Notes: generated by a model not told the origin, from the sequence alone. A DNA stretch of 8,045 nucleotides from Patulibacter sp041648495 (GCA_041648495.1 JBAZOW010000173.1:1-8045); one strand, 5' to 3'; positions 1-5,898 are shown, numbered from the stretch's first letter. Numbers and translations are program-made.

Positions 1-119
1 CCCGTCGCCGGATCGGAGATCGCGAGGATGTGCCGCTCGGAATGCCCCGCGGCGTCGGAACTGCTGGAGGCATCCGAGGCGTTCCGGGGCGGAACGGGAG
101 ACCCGGGGACTAGGGGCAT
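1..119 (-). CDS. N-terminal fragment of unrecognised protein (runs off left edge)
   Basis: Reading the minus strand from an ATG at 119 gives 39 open codons to the window edge, beginning MPLVPGSPVP and running through a Ser/Ala-rich stretch into SERHILAISDPATG. A GAAGG ribosome-binding site lies 6 nt upstream of the ATG, and third positions are mostly G or C. A GGGTAA element at 153-158 would place a transcription start about 27 nt before the ATG. The gene lies 98 nt downstream of the diiron-oxidase-like gene on the same strand, so it could be a separate unit or a distal operon member. The fragment is too short to assign a family. The opposite strand is also open here, so coding on the minus strand is an inference from the start signals. 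Confidence 0.42.
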   Translation of the reverse strand, partial: MPLVPGSPVPPRNASDASSSSDAAGHSERHILAISDPAT

Positions 120-152
120 GGCGACCTTCGGGAGAGCAGGGCAACCCCTCGC

Positions 153-178
153 TTACCCGCGATCTCGACGCGCCAATC
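153..178 (-). promoter_or_regulatory. possible SigB/SigF-type promoter of left-edge gene
   Basis: The minus strand carries GGGTAA (153-158) preceded, 16 nt upstream, by GATT (175-178). The -10 resembles the SigB/SigF consensus GGGTAT, but the -35 is a poor match to GTTT. The spacing to the ATG at 119 fits a 5' leader of about 27 nt. Weak candidate. Confidence 0.25.
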
Positions 179-217
179 GTCCTCGTCCGACCGATGCGTA
201 CGGCGTCCGGGCGGCGT

Positions 218-1258
218 TCAGCCCGCGACGGTGGCGCGCGCGGCCGGCAGCGGCTGCCGCAGCGAGCTCTCGTCCGCGTCCCAGGCCGCCAGCACCTGAC
301 GCGCGAACCGGTCCTCGAGCGCGAGCAGTGCCGCGGCTCCGAAGATCGCGTCCTGGCCGAGCGACAGCTCCTGCTGGGCGAGTCCGCCGGCTAGGTCGAC
401 GGCGGCGATGCTCTCGTGAACCGCGTCCGCCTCGACGTGCTCGTCGTAGAAGTCCGTCGCCGCGACGCTCGTGTACCCGAGTCGTCGCAGCCCCGCGGCG
501 TAGCGTCGGCTCGGGACCGACGACGTCATCTCGGTCAGCGCGAGGTGTCCGGTGCACGCCCCACGGAGCCGCCGGTGCAGGCCGAACATCGACGCCAGGT
601 TGACGGTCGCCAGCGTCGTCCCGGGAATCAGGTCGACGTAGGCTCCGTAGTCGCCGTCGAGGTCGAGCTCGCGCATCATCGTGGCGTAGAGGTCGGCATG
701 GATCCGGTCCGGCTTGCCGCCCCCGTACTCGTCGACCTGGATCTCGACCATCGCGGCCTTCGGGCGACCCCACAGCCGCGGCAGCGCGAACGAGTGCGGG
801 TCGGCCTCCTTCAGCTGGTAGGCGGAGCGATGGACGAGCATCTCGCGGATCTGGTCGACGGAGGCCTTGCGCTCGACGAACGACGAGAGCGCCGGACCGT
901 CGTCGTCGCGGATCAGCTGGGCGAGCGCCAGGTCCATCGCCAACGGGTCGACGGCGGGCGTCGTAGTCACCAGTTCGCGGACGGCGCCCTCGAACGCCCG
1001 CTCGAGCACCGCGCGGACCGCCAGCAGCCCCGGGTTCCACTCCCAGGCGTCGTCCACGCCGTCGATGCCGCGGTAGTGCAGCTCGTAGCAGAGGTAGAGC
1101 GCGAGCTGGACGTCGTCGTCACCCGCCGGATCGGGCCCGAGGTCCTCGGGCACCGGCGGCGTCAGGAGGTCGCGAGCGGCCTCCGGGGACTTCTGCAGCG
1201 CGTCGATCAGGTGCTGGGAGATCGGACCCCGAGGACGGGGGAGCGGGCACGAAGGCAT
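218..1258 (-). CDS. iron-containing redox enzyme, heme-oxygenase-like diiron oxidase (HDO) superfamily
   Basis: This 346-aa protein resembles the actinobacterial 'iron-containing redox enzyme' family, a branch of the heme-oxygenase-like fold that binds non-heme iron rather than heme. Recognisable blocks are HRSAYQLKEADPHSF at 143-157, VEIQVDEYGGG at 171-181 followed by H187, and DEHVEADAVHE at 272-282. The last block contains H274-x3-D278-x2-H281, the C-terminal ligand pattern of HDO proteins such as CADD. E151, H155, E172 and E177 are candidates for the remaining iron ligands. Known HDO enzymes use O2 for oxidative cleavage, N-oxygenation or decarboxylation of small molecules; the substrate here is unknown. 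No signal peptide or membrane segment is seen, so it is probably cytosolic. I chose ATG 1258 because the family-like sequence begins just after it; an upstream TTG at 1360 would add 34 unlikely residues that overlap the promoter. No clear ribosome-binding site is visible, which fits a near-leaderless transcript. It is divergent from a methyltransferase-CDGSH pair. Confidence 0.85.
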   Translation of the reverse strand: MPSCPLPRPRGPISQHLIDALQKSPEAARDLLTPPVPEDLGPDPAGDDDVQLALYLCYELHYRGIDGVDDAWEWNPGLLAVRAVLERAFEGAVRELVTTTPAVDPLAMDLALAQLIRDDDGPALSSFVERKASVDQIREMLVHRSAYQLKEADPHSFALPRLWGRPKAAMVEIQVDEYGGGKPDRIHADLYATMMRELDLDGDYGAYVDLIPGTTLATVNLASMFGLHRRLRGACTGHLALTEMTSSVPSRRYAAGLRRLGYTSVAATDFYDEHVEADAVHESIAAVDLAGGLAQQELSLGQDAIFGAAALLALEDRFARQVLAAWDADESSLRQPLPAARATVAG

Positions 1259-1267
1259 GGCGGTCGC

Positions 1268-1292
1268 GTACCCGAAACCACGGCTGCCACAC
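1268..1292 (-). promoter_or_regulatory. candidate SigB/SigF-type promoter of the diiron-oxidase-like gene
   Basis: On the minus strand GTGT (1289-1292) is followed after exactly 15 nt by GGGTAC (1268-1273). This differs by one base in each box from GTTT-N15-GGGTAT, the usual SigB/SigF-family promoter in actinobacteria. Initiation about 7 nt after the -10 box would start the transcript almost at the ATG at 1258, which agrees with the lack of a ribosome-binding site. The 15-nt spacing is the same as in the better candidate at 5663-5687. Confidence 0.42.
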
Positions 1293-1404
1293 CACGTCGT
1301 CGCCCGAGATCGAGGCGGTGGCCGGAGCGTCGCGGCCCCGTACACGTCGGTATCCCGCAATCCGTCGACCCGAACGTCCCGCGTGGATACGTCGTCGCGG
1401 TTGC

Positions 1405-1410
1405 GGGTAG
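1405..1410 (+). promoter_or_regulatory. possible SigB-like -10 box of methyltransferase-CDGSH operon
   Basis: GGGTAG lies 36 nt before the methyltransferase ATG at 1447, so a transcript would carry a leader of about 30 nt containing the GAGG ribosome-binding site at 1436-1439. No GTTT-like -35 is found at the expected spacing (the sequence there is GGATA), so only half of the signature is present. Confidence 0.25.
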
Positions 1411-1446
1411 GCAGAGGGCGTCCTTCCCCCGAGACGAGGTACCTCC

Positions 1447-2205
1447 ATGGCCCACGATCCCTCTTTTGCCTCCGTCGCCGTCCCCACGGTTCTTCCTGGA
1501 CAGCGTGCGCGGAGCGGTCGACGGTCGCTGCTGCGTCTTCCCGCCGTCTACCGTCCGGACCACGACTCGCTGCTGCTGGCCGAGACGGTCGCGTCCGAGG
1601 ACGTCGCGGGGGCGAGGGTCATGGACCTGTGCACCGGTTCGGGCGTCGTGGCGGTCGCGGCCGCGCGGGCGGGGGCGGAGGAGGTCGTCGCGATCGACGT
1701 CTCGCGTCGCGCCGTGCTGTCGGCGCGGCTGAATCTGTGGGCTGCGGCTCCGCGGACCATCGTCCGCCGCGGCGACCTGTTCGACGCGGACCCGGGCGGC
1801 ATGTACGACCTGATCGTCAGCAACCCGCCGTACGTTCCGTCCGAGGACGAAGCGTTGCCCACTCGTGGGGCGGCGCGCGCCTGGGACGGCGGAACGGACG
1901 GCCGGGCGATCGTCGACCGGATCTGCCGCGAGGCACCGAAGCGTCTGCGCCCCGGCGGGCGGATGCTGATGGTCCACTCCGAGTTGACCGATCACCACCA
2001 GACGATCGAGATGCTCGAGCGCGAAGGTCTCGAGGCGTCGGTGGTCGCCCGGCGCGACATCCCCTTCGGCCCGGTCATGGAGAGCCGGGAGAAGTGGCTG
2101 CGGGACACGCGGCTGATCGCCGAGGGCCCGCGCGTCGAGCAGATCGTCGTGATCCGCGCCACCGTGCCGGTGTCCGGTGACGCGATGGGCGGACCGTCGC
2201 GATGA
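1447..2205 (+). CDS. HemK/PrmC-like (HemK2/MTQ2-type) SAM-dependent methyltransferase
   Basis: The protein is 252 aa with a class I methyltransferase fold. The SAM-binding motif I is DLCTGSGVVAV at 60-70, with the motif II acidic residue at D84 (VAIDVS). The catalytic NPPY sits at 126-129, typical of enzymes that methylate the side-chain amide of glutamine or an exocyclic amino group of a nucleobase. AWDGGTDGRAIVDRI (145-159) matches the block after NPPY in HemK/PrmC-type enzymes. It lacks the N-terminal helical domain of true release-factor methyltransferase PrmC, so the short HemK2/MTQ2-like class is the better label. The substrate could be a protein glutamine or a small molecule. ATG 1447 has GAGG 7 nt upstream. 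The stop codon overlaps the ATG of the CDGSH gene (ATGA), indicating translational coupling, and the divergent neighbour is an HDO-family oxidase. Confidence 0.87.
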   Translation: MAHDPSFASVAVPTVLPGQRARSGRRSLLRLPAVYRPDHDSLLLAETVASEDVAGARVMDLCTGSGVVAVAAARAGAEEVVAIDVSRRAVLSARLNLWAAAPRTIVRRGDLFDADPGGMYDLIVSNPPYVPSEDEALPTRGAARAWDGGTDGRAIVDRICREAPKRLRPGGRMLMVHSELTDHHQTIEMLEREGLEASVVARRDIPFGPVMESREKWLRDTRLIAEGPRVEQIVVIRATVPVSGDAMGGPSR

Positions 2206-2459
2206 GCGAACCGGATCCGGTCGTGATCGTGCCGTACCGCAACGGTCCGCTGATCGTCCGGGGTCCGATCGAGATCCGTGATCAAGAAGGCAACGTGATC
2301 GACCCCGGTCGTTCGCCGGTGGCACTCTGTCGTTGTGGGCGGTCGCGGATCCGGCCGTTCTGCGACGGGACCCACGCCTCGAGTCGGTTCCGGGCGCCGA
2401 GCGGGCGCGAGACCCGTCCCGAGCCGCGGTCGAAGCCCGCGGCCCAGGAGCCGGCGTAG
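2202..2459 (+). CDS. CDGSH-type [2Fe-2S] iron-sulfur protein
   Basis: An 85-aa protein with a complete CDGSH (mitoNEET-type) motif: C43-x-C45-x2-S48-x3-P52-x-C54-D-G-T-H58. The three cysteines and one histidine bind a [2Fe-2S] cluster in characterised members, which transfer electrons or clusters. Residues 7-33 (VVIVPYRNGPLIVRGPIEI and following) resemble the beta-strand region found before the motif in short bacterial CDGSH proteins. The last 25 residues are a Pro/Arg/Glu-rich, probably disordered tail. There is no membrane anchor, so it should be cytosolic. The start ATG overlaps the methyltransferase stop by 4 nt, so the two are made together. Supplying electrons to the divergently encoded diiron oxidase is an attractive but untested role. 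It ends 9 nt from the convergent MpsC-like gene. Confidence 0.93.
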   Translation: MSEPDPVVIVPYRNGPLIVRGPIEIRDQEGNVIDPGRSPVALCRCGRSRIRPFCDGTHASSRFRAPSGRETRPEPRSKPAAQEPA

Positions 2460-2468
2460 AGGTCGGAC

Positions 2469-2855
2469 CTAGAGGTCGCTCGGGGGCGCGTCGCCGACGA
2501 TCAGATCGCCGAGCATGAAGATCTCGACGGCGTAGTCCGGCTCGGTGTGGTTGGTGCTCATGAACGCCTCGACGTGACGACCGGTGAGCTGCTCGACGGC
2601 CTGGCAGAGGTCGTCGCGCATCGCGTCCTGGAAGGTCCGGCGGATCCGCAGCACCTCCTCGCTCTTGCCCTTGGAGACCAGGACGCGCTCGCCCTTGGTC
2701 AGGATGTCCTCCAGCACGACCATCACCGTGTCGTGCTCGATCAGGGTCCGAGCCCGGGTGGCCCCACGGCCGGTGTAGTCCTGCATCGTCCGGACCACAA
2801 GGTCCGAGAGAGCCGACTTCAGGCTTTGCCCCTCGTGGGTTCGTGTGTGCGGCAT
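2469..2855 (-). CDS. MpsC/DUF2294 family protein (YbcI-like)
   Basis: A 128-aa soluble protein of the DUF2294 family (Pfam MpsC, Bacillus YbcI-like). Supporting features are the helical N-terminus LKSALSDLVVRTMQDYTGRGATRAR, the strand pair LIEHDTVMVVLEDILTKGE, a basic helix VLRIRRTFQDAMRDDLCQAVEQLTG, and the C-terminal VEAFMSTNHTEPDYAVEIFML block, in the family's usual order and near its usual length. The family name comes from a proposed Na+-translocating, membrane-potential-generating system. No MpsA/MpsB partner is present here and this protein has no membrane segment, so its function remains open. The start at 2855 is well supported: AAAGGAG lies 7 nt upstream of the ATG. It is divergent from the sigma factor gene (283-nt gap) and convergent with the CDGSH gene. 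No convincing promoter motif was found upstream. Confidence 0.82.
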   Translation of the reverse strand: MPHTRTHEGQSLKSALSDLVVRTMQDYTGRGATRARTLIEHDTVMVVLEDILTKGERVLVSKGKSEEVLRIRRTFQDAMRDDLCQAVEQLTGRHVEAFMSTNHTEPDYAVEIFMLGDLIVGDAPPSDL

Positions 2856-3035
2856 ACGCCTGCTCCTTTGCCCTCCGCAGAAACGCATCCTGGGACCGAC
2901 CGGGGAAGGCGAACTACGACCGGTTCAGGAGACGTTCCGACGAGCTCCCGAAACGGGTTCTCATGCGGCTCGTGGACGCGCATTCTTTCAGATCCCCATA
3001 GGTGGGCCGCCGAAATGTCACGACTTGGCGAAAAC

Positions 3036-3073
3036 CACCGTTTCTGGCGGATCGGTGATAAGGTGAAACGGTG
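3036..3073 (+). promoter_or_regulatory. inverted repeat flanking an extended -10 promoter upstream of the sigma gene
   Basis: Two perfect 9-bp arms, CACCGTTTC (3036-3044) and GAAACGGTG (3065-3073), are separated by 20 nt. Between them is TGATAAGGT (3056-3064), an extended -10 element (TGn plus TAnnnT). The left arm falls where a -35 box would be and the right arm covers the expected transcription start, the usual arrangement of a repressor operator. The GTTT inside the left arm followed by GATAAG after 13 nt could alternatively be a degenerate SigB-type promoter for autoregulation. The arms could also pair as an RNA hairpin if transcription starts upstream. Confidence 0.45.
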
Positions 3074-3138
3074 CTGGCTGTCGTTCAGCGCTCTTGAACT
3101 GCAGCGCTCGTCTCAACCGGGCGCTACCGAAGGAGAGC

Positions 3139-4044
3139 GTGTCTCGACACCCTGAGGGGAGTCTCGGCGGCGGGCATGACCGGAAGAATGGTGGTGGGGA
3201 TTCGTGGCTTCGTGCCGCGTACCGATCCGCGGCTCTCGGATGTCATGCCCCAGTTCGAAAGGTCCCCCTCATCCTCTCATCACTTGCGCAACGCGATCGC
3301 GTGTTGCTGCGGCGGTACCACGAACACGGAGACCGCCAGGCGCGGGACCTGCTCGTCGAGCGCGGTATGCCGCTCGTCCATTCGATCGTCCGCCGCTACC
3401 AGCACAGCGGCGAGCCCATCGACGACCTGACGCAGGTCGGCGCGCTCGGCTTGGTCAAGGCGATCGACGGTTTCGACCTGCGGTTCTCGACGACCTTCAT
3501 CAGTTACGCGGCGCCCAGCATCAGCGGAGAGCTGAAGCGGCATTTCCGGGATCACACCTGGACGATGCACGTTCCCCGGGGGATGCAGGAGCTGAACGCC
3601 CGGGTGCGCGACGCGCAGCGGCAGCTGGAGACCACGACCGGCCGGACGCCGACCCCGGACGAGATCGCTGCGCGACTGGGCGAGACCCGCCAGCGCGTAC
3701 TGGACGCGCAGGCCGTGGCCTTCGCCCACCGCGCCCAGTCGATGGACGCGCTGTCACCGGAGAACCGTACGCTGGTCGCTTCGCTGGGGCGCGTGGACGA
3801 GGCGCTCGACCTGGTCGACGCCCGCGACCTGATCCGTCGGTGCGCTACCGGCCTCGACGAGCGGCAGCGCAAGGTCGTCTGGATGCGGTTCTTCGAAGAC
3901 ATGCTGCAACGCGAGATCGCGATCGAGATCGGGGTCTCGCAGATGCAGGTCTCGCGCCTGCTGACCTCGGCCTGCGAGCGGATGCGGGAGATCGCCCAAG
4001 GTCTCGAGGCGATCGACGCGCGACGCCTGGCCGCGATCAACTGA
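3139..4044 (+). CDS. RNA polymerase sigma factor, SigB/SigF/SigG family
   Basis: From GTG 3139 the protein is 301 aa, and family similarity begins near residue 50. Region 2 is at about 56-145, including the sequence around GALGLVKAIDGFD and SYAAPSISGELKRHF. HVPRGMQELNARVRD leads into region 3 (about 145-200, with GRTPTPDEIAARLG). Region 4 (about 236-285) contains DERQRKVVWMRFFEDM and a helix-turn-helix with IGVSQMQVSRLL. This pattern is that of sigma factors controlling general stress or sporulation genes, not ECF or housekeeping types. The start is uncertain: GTG 3139 follows AAGGAG with only a 3-nt spacer, and its first 45 residues (Trp, Cys and His present) do not look family-like. No in-frame ATG lies between there and residue 77, and the -1 frame has an ATG at 3245 giving MPQFERSPSSS. 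No anti-sigma (RsbW-type) or anti-anti-sigma gene lies in this window. The gene is convergent with the SDR gene (26-nt gap). Confidence 0.88.
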   Translation: MSRHPEGSLGGGHDRKNGGGDSWLRAAYRSAALGCHAPVRKVPLILSSLAQRDRVLLRRYHEHGDRQARDLLVERGMPLVHSIVRRYQHSGEPIDDLTQVGALGLVKAIDGFDLRFSTTFISYAAPSISGELKRHFRDHTWTMHVPRGMQELNARVRDAQRQLETTTGRTPTPDEIAARLGETRQRVLDAQAVAFAHRAQSMDALSPENRTLVASLGRVDEALDLVDARDLIRRCATGLDERQRKVVWMRFFEDMLQREIAIEIGVSQMQVSRLLTSACERMREIAQGLEAIDARRLAAIN

Positions 4045-4074
4045 CGATCGGAGTCGGCCGCGCTCGCCCGTCAG
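4041..4074. terminator. weak inverted repeat spanning the two convergent stop codons
   Basis: CTGACG (4041-4046) and CGTCAG (4069-4074) are perfect complements and each contains the stop codon of one of the two convergent genes. GAG/CTC can pair further in. The repeat could form a short bidirectional hairpin, but there is no T-run on either side. It may only reflect the same final codon context in both genes. Confidence 0.2.
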
Positions 4075-5111
4075 TCGCCACCGACCCCCGTCCGGATCTG
4101 CTCCGTCCGCCCTCCGGGCAGCAGTGGGGGCGTCGGCCCGCCGGCCTGATCGCGCAGCCCGTCCAGCAGCTCGCGAAACGTCGACTGGCCATCGTGCCGC
4201 GCCGTCCAGCCCAGCGCGGTCAGCCGTGAGCAGTCCATCAACGGGGACAACGCCGCCAGGTCGACCCAGCCGGGCGGGGTCGGCTGCAGGCGGGCCTTCC
4301 AGGTCAGGTCCGCGATGGCCCGCAGCTGCCGGCTGGAGATCGGCAGGGGCAGCCCACCCAGCGTCTCGGCGATCATCCGCGGGCTGAGCGGGTCCGGAGC
4401 GGCGACGTTGTAGGCCCCGACCATCTGCGGCGAGACGATCGCCATGCGGTAGGCCTCGGCGACGTCGTCGGCGTGCACCACCTGCGCGCGCACGTCGCGG
4501 GGGACCGGGGCGACGGGGACGAACCCCGGGCGGACGAGCGGACTCGGCCAGAACGGGCCCAGGAAGTAGCGGCGGATCTGCTCCGCCGCCGAGCGCTGGA
4601 AGATCATGCCGGGACGCAGCCGAACGACCCGCAGGCTCGGCAGCTCGGCTTCGAGCGCGTCCAGTCGGCGCTCGGCGGCGGCCTTGTCGCGGGCGTAGAA
4701 CGACGACGCGATCCCGCCGGTCGGCCAGGTCTCGTCGACCCGGCTCAGCGGATCGTCGGGACCGGGGGAGTAGGCAGCGAGCGAGGACGCGTGCACGAGC
4801 ACCGGGACCTTGCTGCGGCGCACCGCGTCGAGCACCCGCTCGGTGCCGTCGATGTTGACGCTGCGGGTCTCCGCGCGGTCCCGCGACGGCTGGATCTTCC
4901 AGACCAGGTTGACGACCGCCGCCGCGCCGTCGAACAGCGTCGCGAGGTCTGCGGTGCGGATGTCGCCGGTGACCCACACGGTCTTCGGCACCGAGAACGA
5001 CGGGGCGCGCCGGGCGAACCCGACGATCTCGTCGATCCGGTCGTCGCCCGCCAACGACCTGAGCAGGGCGGACCCGACGTTGCCGGTGGCTCCGAGGACT
5101 ACGACGCGCAT
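4071..5111 (-). CDS. NAD-dependent epimerase/dehydratase family (extended SDR) protein
   Basis: A 346-aa Rossmann-fold protein. The N-terminal dinucleotide-binding glycine motif is G7-ATGNVG (7-13), with D50 in the VTGDIR strand and NIDGTERVLDAV at 86-97. The catalytic set looks intact: Ser109/Ser110 in VHASSLAAYS and Y139-x3-K143 in FYARDKAAAE. The second half (RLRPGMIF, VHADDVAEAYRMAI, GAYNVAAPD) matches the substrate domain of extended SDRs of the UDP-sugar epimerase type. The true substrate cannot be deduced; nucleotide sugars, steroid-like compounds or NAD(P)H-dependent reductase activity are all possible. ATG 5111 is chosen because the Rossmann motif starts immediately after it. Its ribosome-binding site is poor, but the upstream gene ends 20 nt earlier on the same strand, so translation may depend on it. 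Both genes probably share the SigB-type promoter at 5663-5687. Confidence 0.87.
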   Translation of the reverse strand: MRVVVLGATGNVGSALLRSLAGDDRIDEIVGFARRAPSFSVPKTVWVTGDIRTADLATLFDGAAAVVNLVWKIQPSRDRAETRSVNIDGTERVLDAVRRSKVPVLVHASSLAAYSPGPDDPLSRVDETWPTGGIASSFYARDKAAAERRLDALEAELPSLRVVRLRPGMIFQRSAAEQIRRYFLGPFWPSPLVRPGFVPVAPVPRDVRAQVVHADDVAEAYRMAIVSPQMVGAYNVAAPDPLSPRMIAETLGGLPLPISSRQLRAIADLTWKARLQPTPPGWVDLAALSPLMDCSRLTALGWTARHDGQSTFRELLDGLRDQAGGPTPPLLPGGRTEQIRTGVGGD

Positions 5112-5131
5112 GCTGGACCCGTACCCGTTCG

Positions 5132-5623
5132 TCAGACCGACGACCGCGACAGCACCGAGACCGCGACCCGGCGTCGAGCCGCGTCGACGCGCTCGTACTG
5201 GTCGTCCGCGCGGCGGATCAGCTCGTCGAAGTCGACGTCGGCGAAGCGCGGGTCGTTGAGGGCGTCCAGCGCGGTCCACCCGCAGCGCTTGCCGCGGATC
5301 GCGATCGTCAGGCCCTCGAGCTCGACGACGCTCGACAGCGGCGAGCGCCGGACCAGTCGGCCGTTGAGCTTCAGGCGGCCGACGAGCTCGCCGGCCACCG
5401 CGGCGACCAGCTTGACGGGGTCGGGCGTCGCACCGGCGAGGCTGACGATCCGCCGCAGCTCGGCGCGGTCCTCGCGGATCTCCTCGGTCAAGGCCTGCAG
5501 CTGCGTGTGCAGCTCGGGGTCGCTTCCGTCGTCGTGGGCGTCACGGGTGCGCTCGGCCAGGCGCAGGCCGCCGGTCGCGGCCGTGAGGTGGTCGATCAGG
5601 TACAGGTTCAGCGGATCGGTCAC
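5132..5623 (-). CDS. conserved hypothetical helical protein
   Basis: A 163-aa protein that is almost entirely helical by eye: LNLYLIDHLTAATGGLRLAERT (5-26), an acidic/basic helix LHTQLQALTEEIREDRAELRRIV (38-60), then KLVAAVAGELVGRLKLNGRLVRR, and a C-terminal FDELIRRADDQYERVDAARRRVA. I recall similar unnamed proteins in several bacterial groups with a short four-helix layout; it may be ferritin-like, since H12, E48, E51, E101 and E144 are suitably placed, but no convincing di-iron ligand set is visible. No domain name is claimed. The GTG start at 5623 has GAGG 6 nt upstream. It is the first gene of a two-gene unit with the SDR protein and lies about 33 nt downstream of the predicted start of a SigB-type promoter, suggesting a stress-induced role. 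Confidence 0.75.
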   Translation of the reverse strand: MTDPLNLYLIDHLTAATGGLRLAERTRDAHDDGSDPELHTQLQALTEEIREDRAELRRIVSLAGATPDPVKLVAAVAGELVGRLKLNGRLVRRSPLSSVVELEGLTIAIRGKRCGWTALDALNDPRFADVDFDELIRRADDQYERVDAARRRVAVSVLSRSSV

Positions 5624-5662
5624 GGAGAGCCTCGAGGTCGGGAGTACGGGTCAGCCGAACTC

Positions 5663-5687
5663 CTACCCCCGGATCGAGGACGGAAAC
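5663..5687 (-). promoter_or_regulatory. SigB/SigF-type promoter of the hypothetical-SDR operon
   Basis: On the minus strand GTTT (5684-5687) is followed after exactly 15 nt by GGGTAG (5663-5668). This matches the SigB/SigF promoter form GTTT-N13-16-GGGTAT except for the last base. Initiation about 7 nt downstream gives a leader of roughly 33 nt ending at the GAGG and the GTG start at 5623. It is the best promoter match in the window for the sigma factor encoded at 3139-4044. Confidence 0.58.
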
Positions 5688-5853
5688 GGGTCTCGAGGAC
5701 CGACCACGCGGTCTACCCATGAGCGGCGCTCGCGGCCTTACGGGGATCCCGTTCAAACCCTTAGCTGCGCATGAGGTGGGCGCTCAGGAACGCCAAGCAT
5801 CGGGTGGTTCTATGAATGGTGCAAGTCAGCGAAACCCAAGACGGAGGTCCCCG

Positions 5854-5898
5854 ATGTCCCACCCGCTCATGCTCGCTTCTTCGATCTTCACGGTCTGA
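5854..5898 (+). CDS. 14-codon ORF with strong ribosome-binding site (possible leader peptide)
   Basis: GGAGG (5843-5847) stands 6 nt before an ATG that opens a 14-codon ORF, MSHPLMLASSIFTV, ended by TGA. The ribosome-binding site is among the best in the window. The same frame opens earlier at ATG 5812, giving 28 codons. Seventeen nt after the stop comes a GC-rich hairpin (5915-5947), an order seen in transcription attenuators and peptide leaders. However, the peptide has no run of one regulated amino acid, and the next plus-strand gene is 260 nt away behind an antisense tRNA. It could easily be chance. Confidence 0.22.
   Translation: MSHPLMLASSIFTV

Noticed and set aside
28..603. Plus-strand ORF of 191 codons over the left edge
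   Set aside because: It runs antisense through the clearly family-like oxidase gene, its product is Arg/Pro/Ala-rich low-complexity, and it has no ribosome-binding site. It is an effect of GC-rich DNA lacking stops.
1259..1360. Upstream TTG start (1360) extending the oxidase by 34 residues
   Set aside because: The extension covers the candidate promoter at 1268-1292, has Arg/Cys/Trp-rich non-family sequence and no ribosome-binding site.
1350..1390. Inverted repeat GTATCC / GGATAC in the divergent promoter region
   Set aside because: Only 6 bp with a 29-nt gap; expected often by chance, although it could be revisited if conserved in relatives.
416..1732. Plus-strand ORF of 438 codons antisense to the oxidase and running into the methyltransferase
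   Set aside because: The product is Arg-rich with no domain, and it overlaps two recognisable genes in other frames.
5112..5279. N-terminal extension of the SDR protein up to 5279
   Set aside because: The extra 56 residues overlap the helical-protein gene, and the Rossmann motif begins right after ATG 5111, where the family normally starts.
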